64,000 bases of DNA from Haberlea rhodopensis (lineage: Eukaryota; Streptophyta; Magnoliopsida; Lamiales; Gesneriaceae). The translations under genes and the position numbers were made by a program. The stretch is from assembly GCA_907163345.1 (NCBI GenBank), contig CAJQUN010001252.1, positions 21,078-85,077 of the forward strand, given 5' to 3'. Under the pieces are notes generated by a model. It saw only the letters and a list, made by a program, of their open reading frames with translations, did not search any database and was not told the origin of the DNA. Of the stretch, positions 34,801-43,267 are shown piece by piece (the first letter of the stretch is position 1; each line of letters opens with the position of its first letter).

Positions 34801-34840
34801 ACCTTGGAATGCATATCACCTCAGAAAATATTATTCCTAG
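31823..34840 (+). CDS. pol: Gypsy-2 pol: RT, RNase H, integrase (about 1,005 codons)
   Basis: Open throughout. The first ATG is not a real start; translation continues from protease. RT (about residues 40-220) has MCIDFRNLNKACPKD, YHQIPLAEEDQDK and catalytic VYVDDILVKS. The RT-linked RNase H region (about 300-400) has LWIYLSATESVVSSVL. A second RNase H of archaeal/plant type (about 440-570) has YVDGAANSEGSGVGIVL, NNEAEYEAI and HSDSQL, a Tat hallmark. Integrase (about 660-950) has the zinc motif, DIVGPFPVAPKQKKFLLVAVDYFSKW, SDNGRQF and PQSNGQTEVTNRSI, then a GDLVLKKVNPAGEV tail. It ends in a TAG at 34838-34840. Confidence 0.93.
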   Translation: MLPSVAQHRLNVNLEVKVTRQKKRHFGPDKDRIIRAEVQTLLRAGQIRELQFPTWLSNVVLVPKSAGKWRMCIDFRNLNKACPKDCYPLPRIDQLVDSTSGYELLSFMDAYQGYHQIPLAEEDQDKVSFITSDGTFCYVVMPFGLKNAGATYQRLMDKVFENQAGRNIEVYVDDILVKSKGQADLLPDLEETFATLSRFGLKLNPAKCVFGVKSGKFLGFMVTERGIEVNPEKVRAIQDMTSPRSIKEVQKLTGRIASLARFISRSAHRSYPFFRVLRKAKKFAWDDECEEAFSDLKKHLAELPVLVKPEPGERLWIYLSATESVVSSVLIKQDGTDQRPVYYVSHALKGAELRYPEVEKLALALVLTARRLRPYFLSHPISVLTNSPMGRIMTQPDVSGRLVKWTIELGEYDVTYQPRSSIKAQALSDFIAEMIEVEAEEPWKIYVDGAANSEGSGVGIVLISPAGEKMKVIIRLDFRASNNEAEYEAILIGLRLAKEVGASRVILHSDSQLATQQVKGNYEAKSEKMIEYLKAIQEMSESFVEWSIVQIPREDNQEADELSKWSTSLVPLSQREYIFQTELIPAARPVTEAPEVLGWMAPILNYLKKLEVPADKNQARRLKRHAFRFVLIEDVLYKRSFAGPLLRCLNSEEAEYVLREIHEGCCGDHLGGLALARKTLLAGYFWPTLRNDAIRTVVTCEGCQRNSKFQSRPASLMKAVTSACPFDKWGLDIVGPFPVAPKQKKFLLVAVDYFSKWVEAEPLAKIAEENVLDFLWKNIVCRFGVPRKLISDNGRQFQGQRLMAWCKEMKIEQAFTSVGYPQSNGQTEVTNRSIVQALKARLYGVGKDWVDELPSVLWAYRTTARVPTGETPFSMVYGTEAVLPAEVGKTSARVQAYDGDNEESRALDLDLIYEKRERAAIRMEAYRSKIVRAYNKRVVPRNFQVGDLVLKKVNPAGEVRKLDPRWEGPYKVVQKLSSGSYYLEEDGGRRLKRPWNAYHLRKYYS

Positions 34841-34927
34841 GCATTTTGTTGTTATTTCAATTCAATGTACGAACGCTGTTATTTAATGAATTTTTCCTTT
34901 AAACCTCTTGTCCGAAATTAAAAATGC

Positions 34928-35498
34928 AGGTCCGCCCTGCATGCTAAAGCCCAGGTGTATGAGGCCCTGGCAACAATTAAAAGTGCAGGTCATCCCTGTC
35001 ACTAAAGCCCAGGTGTATGAGGCCCTGGCAACAATTAAAAGTGCAGGTCATCCCTGTCACTAAAGCCCAGGTGTATGAGGCCCTGGCAACAATTAAAAGC
35101 ACAGGTCCGCCCTGCATGCTAAAGCCCAGGTGTATGAGGCCCTGGCAACAATTAAAAGTGCAGGTCATCCCTGTCACTAAAGCCCAGGTGTATGAGGCCC
35201 TGGCAACAATTAAAAGCACAGGTCCGCCCTGCATGCTAAAGCCCAGGTGTATGAGGCCCTGGCAACAATTAAAAGCACAGGTCCGCCCTGCATGCTAAAG
35301 CCAGGTGTATGAGGCCCTGGCAACAATTAAAAGCACAGGTCCGCCCTGCATGCTAAAGCCCAGGTGTATGAGGCCCTGGCAACAATTAAAAGTGCAGGTC
35401 ATCCCTGTCACTAAAGCCCATGTGTATGAGGCCCTGGCACCAATTAAAAGTGCAGGTCATCTCTGCATCATAAAACCCGGGTGTAGGGGCGCAGGTCA
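34928..35498 (+). repeat. Minisatellite of ten 58/59-bp units in Gypsy-2
   Basis: Units share GCCCAGGTGTATGAGG and CAACAATTAAAAG. Type A (59 bp) has AGGTCCGCCCTGCATGCTAA and type B (58 bp) AGGTCATCCCTGTCACTAA. Order is about A B B A B A A A B and a degenerate last unit. It lies just after pol. It gives long, meaningless ORFs in both strands. Confidence 0.92.
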
Positions 35499-35905
35499 AG
35501 AGGACATCATCAGCTTGCAAAAATTACTTCTTCAAGATCGGGTCGGATAGGTCCTTTTTGCATGGTTGTCTTTGGAGATTAACAGGTTAGCCCTGTTTTA
35601 AGATTTAATTTTGTTAGATTTATTTGTCGTTATGGCACGAGGGCCCTGCGCGGCATTCAGTTCTACGCGGGGGGTTATTTATAAGTTGTATTTTTTGGAT
35701 CAACCCAATGTAAAATCACGGGTTGGCTCGGCTGGTGTAAGGGGTCGGGACGTTGCGAGGGAAACCAATTCCTAACAAGTGATCAATGGCTTCAGATAAG
35801 ACAATCAGTTCAAAATGACCTCGTTACAGGGGGGTGCCTCCGAGGCATAAAAAAAAAAAAAAAAAAAAAAAAAATTTACAAAGGATAAATTAAGAGCAGG
35901 TCAGG
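35499..35905 (+). other. Gypsy-2 spacer with a 26-A run
   Basis: No coding frame. A pure A-run is at 35849-35874, 32 bp past the end of the antisense ORF (reads as T-run on that gene's strand). Confidence 0.6.
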
Positions 35906-37863
35906 CTATTTGATGAAGTCGGGGGGGATGCTGGCAATGATGGCGTTAAGGTCCAGGAAGTCGTCAGGGTCCTGGTCACTGGGCGGGAAGCCCTGGGCTT
36001 TGAACTGGCCCTTGCACCCCTCGAAGCCGAGATCCAGAAACTTAAAAGCCTTGGAGGCCAGCATGCGCGTAAACTCCTCCGACTTGATGAAGGCTTCGCG
36101 TCGGGCTGATTCACCTGCTACATAGGACTCCAACTCGGACTTAACCTTTTCAAGCTCAGCCCCGACATGAGAAAGTTCCCGCTCCTTCCCGGCCAGAGCA
36201 ACACGGAGATGTTCTGCATCCGCTCTAAGTCGGGTCATCGAGGCCCTGTAGGACTCCAGTTCGGCAGCATCCGCCTCGGATTTAGCTGTAGCATTCTCAG
36301 CTTCTGACTTGGCCTCCCGCACCGCTTTCTTCGCGTCTCTGGCTGATTGGCCGTAGTTTGCACCCCGACGAAGGATCTCGCACATCATCACTAGGCCCTG
36401 CAGGGAATAGGGGGAGAGGGGCTCAGTAACGAAAAAAAAAAAAAACTTACTGATAGGGCCCGGGATACGCCTTCCTCTGCTAGTGGTTTCCACCTCAGCT
36501 CGGAGAGGACTTGCTGATCAGCGGAGGAGGTCAGACACTCGACAATCCGGGCGGACAGACCTGAGGGGGCAGAGTTGATAAGGCTGACTTCTCGGGTATA
36601 TCCCACTGGTACCCCTGGTGAACCCGGGTCGGCGGGAGCGACGGATAGATGACTTGGAGGGGAAGCAGGCGGGGTGTCGATCTCATGAATAACCGGGGAG
36701 GTAGCCACCTCTTCCCGAGTCGGGATCCTGGCTGCGCCCCCATCCCTTTTTCTTTTCCTCAGGCCTGTCTCCAACCCAACCTCTTCGGCGCGAGGAGGGC
36801 TGGCCACTGGAGATGGGGGGTTTGGGGGAGCGACGGCCGCACTGGGATGATGGCTCGAAGGACCCGCCCCGGCCGCTCCTTTTCCAGCTTTTTTCTGGGA
36901 CGCCATGGAAGATAGCAGCTGCTGAAGAGACATATTATCTGCAAAACAAAGGATTCAGCTCAGACAAAAAAAAAAAAAAAGAGAGCGGGGCCGGGTGGAA
37001 GAACGTACCACCAGGGACGTCTGGATAGGAGCTCAGCCCAAAGCGCCTGAGTACGTCCTCCCTGATTAGGGCAGCTGAGTCAAAACGCCGACCCCCAAGG
37101 GTTGAGATAACCGTTTGGAAGAACACGTCATCTTTATACTTTTTGGGCAGAGGTCGGGGGGTCGGCAGTGTATCGCGCCAGGCCATAGGGCAAGCCCAAC
37201 GTCGAGGTGGTTTGACAAAAAAGTAGCTTTGTTTCCATCCTTTGCGGGAGCTCGGGATGTTATTTAGAAATTTATAAAAGGTTCGGGCACCAAAGTAAAA
37301 CGCCGCGGGAGAGGGGGTTTTCTTAACTTGAAAAAAATAATTAAGAAGGGTAGGGGAGAAAGGCAGACCCAAGGATCGGAAGAGGGCAATGACAGATACT
37401 AGGCTCTGGTAGGAATTGGGGGTCAACTGGCTCAGAGAGACACAATGGTAGGAAGGGGGATAGGAAAGCGAAGTCCGCTTTTAAGCTGCTCGACGAAAAA
37501 GGGAAAGTACTCGGGCGGGGGGAGGTGCGGACGTTCACCAGCCCTAGGGACCCGGATGTCGTGATCCGGCGGGATAAACCAAGTTCGGAGAAGGTGCTCG
37601 GCCTCGGGGGAAACACACGAGTCGAGGATCTCGTACCAAGGAAGCCCAGCCTGGGCCAGGCTCCTCGGGTCGAGAACCTCGAAGGTGGGGAGAGAAGGGT
37701 CAAAAACCCTAGGAGGGACTTGTCGGAGGGGCGCCACCTCGGGAATGTCTCCCTCGGGAGCATCCGACCTCCGACCCGAAGGACTGGGGAGATCAGACCC
37801 TTCGTCCTGATCGTCCCCCCCTCGAAAGAGGGCGCCAGAAGTGGAAGAGGTAGAGTGCGACAT
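35906..37863 (-). CDS. Gypsy-2 antisense accessory gene, three exons (about 611 aa)
   Basis: Proposed exons on the minus strand: 37863-37009, 36938-36451 and 36397-35906. Donors are GTG/GTACG and TCA/GTAAGT; acceptors TTTTGCAG and CCCTGCAG; phases 1 and 0 agree on both sides. Exon 1 begins MSHSTSSTSGALFRGG. It encodes a domain I associate with the putative gypsy-type transposon family (Pfam PF04195), with FFVEQLKSGLRFPIP and SQLTPNSYQSLVSV. One C seems missing from the C5 run near 37450, shifting the frame. Exon 2 is Ala/Pro/Ser-rich with a basic LRKRKRDG. Exon 3 is a long Ala/Glu/Arg coiled coil ending IPPDFIK. The 53-nt second intron is unusually short. Extra ORFs opposite gag-pol are known in Tat elements, but their function is not. 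Confidence 0.8.
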
Positions 37864-37960
37864 AAACAGAAAGGGAGGCAGAGCTGACTTACAGGGTTTT
37901 TTGGAGAGGCAATTGATCCGACCTAGAGCGCAAATGGAGGAAAATGACTCGAAAGCCCCA

Positions 37961-37970
37961 ATTTATAGAA
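37961..37970 (-). promoter_or_regulatory. Putative TATA box of the antisense gene
   Basis: TTCTATAAAT on the minus strand about 100 nt upstream of the ATG at 37863, within the gap between the antisense gene and the 3' LTR. Confidence 0.5.
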
Positions 37971-38200
37971 GATGTGGCTCATGGGCCGAGGAAAGCCTGG
38001 CCCAAACCAACGACGCAGATGAAGGGAGCTGAACAGTCGGAGCGCCAGATAAGGGCACGTGGCCTGACAACCCGCTAGGGTTTGGTACAGGACAGCTGTC
38101 ACCCCGAGACCCGGAGTTGTCCAATCAAAGGACCGGGGATCAGGAAGCAATAAAGTTCGCCACAAGCCCATTAGTCGAGGCAGCGCTACACTAGCTCGAC

Positions 38201-38216
38201 TAGGGGGGGATACTGA
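38201..38216 (+). promoter_or_regulatory. Gypsy-2 polypurine tract
   Basis: TAGGGGGGGATACTGA directly before the 3' LTR. Confidence 0.85.
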
Positions 38217-39064
38217 TGATATCCCTAATTCTGGAGGCCCAGTAGGTCTTGAGGTCCGAACTTTATTTGGGCCCGGTCAGTGCGGGGCCCATTTAGTCAA
38301 CAAGGGACGTCGTCACTGCTGATCCCGGGCTGTCCTCATAGCCACTGTCTAGCTCTCCGACCGACCCGAGTTTATTACGGGCGCGATCACCTCTGTCCAG
38401 CTGCCACTATCGTTCCGGAGCCGGGGCGGCGAGGAAATACATCAAGAGGTCGGGTAGGTCGTCCATGTGACATGCCACCCAAGCAGAGGCACTGTCTCGT
38501 CGGCAGATCAGGACGGGCTCTGTTTAGCAAGATATCCGGGCTGAGGAGCCCTTTCCTCAATAGGACAGGACGGGAAGTCATGGGACAGAATAGGCGAGCT
38601 GGGGCCGTTTAGGGTGGTCCTGCATACCGAGGCTAGGGTGGCAGGAGTCGGACACCTATTAAAGCAAAAGCTAGGCCTGCTAACCAATCAGGGGGTGGTC
38701 AGGCACTGTGAGTAAGAAAAGCATATTACCAGACACAGAGAATCACCAGAGCAAGAGGGTCGTACGAAGTAGGTAGCAGGCGCAGATGGTCCCCCATCTG
38801 TGGTCCCCCCCCCCTTTCTCAGTTTCAGACATTGTCTCCAAAGCCCCAGGCAAAGCGTCGGGACCACTGACTATCCTCCCCCTATAAAGAGGAGAATTGT
38901 TAGCAAGAAGGCTGGCTCTCGATTCACCAGTTTGATCGCCGGAGATTCTTAACCAGTTAAGACTTTACCAGGCTCCGACCTAACCAGTGATTTCACGAAA
39001 TAGCTCATCCATTTTCCCCTATAAATTCATTTGTTATCAAAGCGAACCAAAAAAGGAGGTAACA
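38217..39064 (+). repeat. Gypsy-2 3' LTR
   Basis: 848 bp, almost identical to 28180-29026. At one site (GTAAGAAAAGC versus GTAAAGAAAGC) it agrees with the duplicated unit, not the first unit. Confidence 0.95.
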
Positions 39065-39069
39065 GAAAA

Positions 39070-40610
39070 TAATTTTAGTGATCACTTTGTACAAAATATT
39101 GCACAAATTAATAGGTCTAAAATCTTCAACTCGGGAAGTAGACTCCTTTTTCGGGATAAGAGCCAAAAAGGTGTGGTTACAAGATTCCAGGTGTAGACCA
39201 TGAGAAAAGAAATGTTGAACAGCTTGAGTAATCTCCGTGCCGGTAATGTGCCAAAAGTGCTTGAAGAATAGGGGAGGGAAGCCATCAGGGCCATGGCAAG
39301 TATTAGAATCCATCGAGAACACACAAGCTTTGATCTCAGTCGGGGAAGGGGGTTGGCAGAGAGTGAGGTTATCATCATCCGAGATCACTTTAGGGAACAA
39401 CTCATGTAAATTGTCAGGAAGAGGTGGAGGTGTGTGCTTGAAACTAGAGTAGAACAAATTTATAAAATAATTCACAAATCTAGAACAAATTACATCCCAA
39501 GTATCAATCATAGAATCATCAAACAAACTAATAGAACGAATACGGATACCTTTTCGGCACCCAAGAGTAGAGATATGAAAGAACCTGGTATTAGCATCAC
39601 CAAACTTTAGCCAGCTTATCCTCGATTGTTGCCTCCAGTGGATGGTCTCCCTCGTGAGTAGAGTGTCCAGGTCAGCTTGAAGAGAGGCTTCTTTCTGAAT
39701 GTTTTCCGAGGATTGCGGCCCTTCTTGAAGAGCAACGATGGAAACCATAGTTTCTTTGATTTTCCTTGGCAAAAAACCAAACGAGTTTCTGTTCCACTCC
39801 TTGAGATTCTTCTTTGTATTGATGATCTTTTTAACCAGCTTGTAAGGAGGGTTGCCAGTAACATGAATATCCCAAGCATTGCAAACAACCTCAGGGCAGT
39901 CCGGAGCTTGGAGCCACATCTGCTCGAACCGAAAGGGTATTGGGCCCAATGACTAATGGTGTAGGGTCAATGAGCAGCGATTTATGATCAGATTTGAGAG
40001 CAGTGATATGGGTCACAACAGCTTTAGGGAAAGCAAGGACCCAAGGTTCAGTAGCAACCGTCATGTCCAGACGCTCCTGGATATTATGAATGCCATTCAT
40101 TTTTATTGTTCTAGGTGAAGGGGTGACCTACAAAGCCAAAATCCAACAAACCAAGAGTGTCCAAATTGTGTTGAAAGTTACACGATTAAAGTCCCCCACG
40201 ACCAACCAGGGGTCAGTAAAAGAGTGGCAGAGTCGGACAAGTTTTCCCAGAAAAGATTTTTTGTCAGTGAGAAGGTGGATAGTAAACAGTGGTAAGGATA
40301 AAAGGTGTACTAACAGAATAGTGGGACGCATCGCTAAGAGAGTGAATGAACCAAGGAGTAGAGTAATTAACCGAGAGCTTGACAAGATCGGACCAAGCAA
40401 GGCACAGCCCACCTGCACGGCCAGCAGATGGAGTACAAAAGTTGTTTGAGAGACTAGCATTCGAGAGAATCTTAAAAAGGGCTTGAGAGGCCTGAGATTT
40501 TATTTCACATAGGAAGACGAGAGAAGGAGAGTGGGCTTTAAGAAGAGCCGAAGGGCTCTGAGAGCCGAGGGATTGGACATCCCCTGGCAATTCCAGATGA
40601 GTAGTTTCAT
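39070..40610 (-). pseudogene. LINE ORF2, endonuclease and RT start
   Basis: ORF2 starts at ATG 40610 with MKLLIWNCQGMSNPSAL, the N-terminal motif of L1 apurinic-type endonuclease. A frame break follows at once; GDFNRVTF (about 40170) is another endonuclease motif. From 39949 an open frame leads into RT: SRISWLKFGDANTRFFH, FSMDSNTCHGPDGFPPLFFK and LIPKKESTSRVEDFRPINLCN. It stops where Gypsy-2 enters at 39069 (KVITKII), continuing at 28179. Several frame breaks and a truncated end make it dead. Confidence 0.88.
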
Positions 40611-42300
40611 TATTACTTCCTTAGCCCTCTCGGGCCAGGGAGATTATCTTCAAGAATTTCAGTGATTCGGACGGAAGAGAATGGTAAGGAGTTTGTTTCC
40701 ACAACTACTTTGGAAGTTAAGCCATCATGCTCTCCTTCTTGGGTAATTATATGGACTGAACAGCGGGCACGTAATTGTTTTCGTTCACTAAATTGTCGAG
40801 GTAGCATAGGCAGGGGTTGTGAGTGCATATGCTCTTTGGTGCTGGCGACGCAGTGAGTTAAGATGAAGCTGGATTGGGACTTCTCAGACTGGTATGTTGA
40901 GATTTTACTTTTCTTATCAGGTTGGTTGGGCTCATCAAGTATGGGTCTTTTATGTGGTAGGAGACTGATTGGTGTTTGTCCATTAAGGGTTAAAGCTTCA
41001 ACAAAATGTAGTAGGGATTGGGCTTCTGATTTTTGAGGAACCATGGCATTAGCAGTAGTGGATTCAAGGGATGGTGGGGGTTCGAATTCCATATCTGGCA
41101 GACCAAAAGGGGTCTGGCGTTTGGGCAGCAACTCCAATGAAGTGTAAGGAGTCACTCTAGGCCTATGGTTAGTAATGTGCTGTGCAGGATACATTTTAGT
41201 GGGCGGGTATATTATGGTCGTCTGTTGGTAGCATAAGGTAGGCTTCTTTGTGACAGTGTCTTTTTAGGTAACTCTGGGTATTGGGAATCAGGGAGATGAC
41301 AGGCGGATGTGAGATAACAGGGAAACTATTTGCCTCAGTAGTAGTTTTGGGCTATTGACAGATGTTATGTGTATTGGGCTTCTGAAAATGGAAGTATCCG
41401 TTACCGGTGGATGAGAGTTGTTCCTTGGTATTGGTGCTGGAGAGGCGACGTTATTCCGGCCAGCCGGAGCAGCTCTGAGCCATGGTCCAAATGGAAGCGT
41501 AGCAGAATCTGTATCAGGCTCAAAGTCTTTGCACAAATCGAACTTGTGATCAACACAACCACATTTGTAAAAAAATCAGATAATTTCTCATTACTAATTT
41601 CAGTGGATAGTTTCCGGGTGGGACTTGATATGAATGACCAGGTTACTCTTAAGAGGGTTTTCAGCTGGATTTCCACTCTAACACGAAGGAACGATTGCCA
41701 TTTGCTAGCATCTGAAGTGAGATCATCTGAGATGTACTTCCCAATCTGGTTTCCTATGACTGCCGCAAACTCCTTGGTCATGAAGGTGACTGGTAGATTT
41801 GAAGCCTGAATCCAGAATAGAGCAGTATCAATTCTAAGTTCTTGGAATGATAGATCTGGAGGCCAAACTTGGAGTAAAATCAAAGACCCTTTGAAATTCC
41901 ATGGAGATGTTCAGAGCACTTTCTCCATATCAGATTTGGCAGAGAAGATGAAAACCATGGAGTTAGGGTCTAAGAAATTGATGGCAACTTTGCCTTTTGG
42001 GGCCCAAGCTTTAAGTAAGGTTTCTCTAGCTGCCGGAAGGTTTGGTTTGGCGGTGCAGAGTCTCGCAGTTAAGGAGAAAGATAGAGGTTCGAAGGGTGTT
42101 GGGAGGGATGACGGTGGATCCACTGGTTCATATGGTTTTTGTAGATCCACCATGGGACCTGAGTTGGGATTGTTAAAATCCATGGGCAGAGGAAATACCA
42201 GGCAGCGATGGAAGGAGGGGACCCAGCTCCGCCTGCACATTTCTCTGAATGGTTACTATGTGAATTACGAATTGATCTTAGCTAGCCCATTGAATAGTAC
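40611..42300 (-). pseudogene. LINE ORF1 (DUF4283-type) and 5' end
   Basis: Probable start 42183 (MDFNNPNSG). Motifs ETLLKAWAPKGKVAINFLDPNS, WPPDLSFQELRIDTALFWIQ and a broken zinc knuckle near 41530 (shown in frames joining KLSDF and CKDFEPDTD) match the gag-like ORF1 of plant L1 LINEs. The C-terminal tail is 41194-40613. At least three frame changes are visible. The exact 5' end is unclear; I place it near 42300. Confidence 0.78.
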
Positions 42301-43267
42301 CTCATGGGGAAGATCCATTCATTAGATGGGTATATTCATATCCAATATTGATGGGTATATACTTATCCATTATATGTGACTACCCCATGGATACTAAGGT
42401 AGCCAAGAATAAACCATCAATTACTGCATACATCATTACCAATAGCGTATAAAAAGAGACCATCCAAATAAAATTAATTACATTCCAAAATTGATATTAG
42501 GTGAGGAAAAAATAGTCATTTTGTTGTGCTGTCACATTGACGGAGCATTCTTATGCTAAATGTTTTCTGAAAATTCATATAGTACAGTAATATAAATCTC
42601 TCAATTCAGGCAAATGCATGAACTCAAATCCAGGCTAAAACATTATGTCCTCCATTGTACTGAAAAAAACACCATTTTATTTTGAACATGGCATGGAATT
42701 GATGAATCTCAAACTCCTGTTCTCTTATATTAAAGAAAACTACAATCTCTAGCTGTCTATCGACGTATTGACTTAATCGAATATTCTAGGCTCATAAACC
42801 CATCAACTGACTTTGATTGATAACCCTTTCATTGAATTATGCAACAATTACTTCCAGTATTGGAGTATATATGTTCCTACTAAGCCAAATATCAGCCAAG
42901 CAATTTCATATCCCCAGAAATATTCAAACACAACCCATTTTTGCTGAGACGACCCTCTTGTGATTGCTTGATCGCATCCATAAAATCATAAACAGGCAAA
43001 AGAGTACCCCAGAAAGCGTGGCGCGTAGTCATTGAGAGCATACAGTGTTCTGTTTCTTTTGCCGACATCTTCACATAAATTTTCAAGCCACTTTATTGAA
43101 TATTGTTTGTGTCAACCTGTAAAGGTAAAAAAAATTTGCTGTAAATAGCAGACGTAAACATCTTCTTTACACAGACGTAAACCAATTAGTCCAGTACCTT
43201 CATATGTGTGTCAAATGTGAAAAAATAATATAGAGAAGCTCACAGGATCATATAAAACTTAGCACCT
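42301..43267. other. Flank between LINE and PPR gene; likely PPR 3' UTR in part
   Basis: AT-rich with no recognised gene. A 64-codon minus-strand ORF (42892-43086) lies downstream of the PPR stop and is most simply 3' UTR sequence. Confidence 0.5.

Larger units (their letters stand above)
28180..39064 (+). mobile_element. Gypsy-2: Tat-lineage-like Gypsy with antisense ORF
   Basis: LTRs start TGATATCCC and end GAGGTAACA; flanking target duplication GAAAA is at 28175-28179 and 39065-39069. Internal order: PBS, gag, PR, RT-RNase H-INT, 58/59-bp tandem repeats, an antisense spliced ORF, polypurine tract. A second RNase H-like segment and an extra antisense ORF 3' of pol are known features of the Tat lineage (Retand, Ogre and relatives), to which I assign it. 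The LTRs are nearly identical, so insertion was recent. Three frame breaks lie in gag-PR, while RT-INT is open. Confidence 0.93.

Noticed and set aside
34928..35498. Regular repeats with varying inner segments, CRISPR-like at first glance
   Set aside because: Units are head-to-tail without unique spacers, inside a plant Gypsy element; it is a minisatellite with two unit types.
35017..35550. Plus- and minus-strand ORFs across the minisatellite
   Set aside because: They are translations of the repeat in both strands with no domain.
35849..35874. A26 run as a retroposon tail
   Set aside because: No target duplication or LINE/SINE body next to it; it is inside Gypsy-2 between the minisatellite and the antisense gene.
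42892..43086. 64-codon ORF as a separate small gene
   Set aside because: It lies just 3' of the PPR stop on the same strand, has no recognisable domain and no promoter evidence; UTR is simpler.
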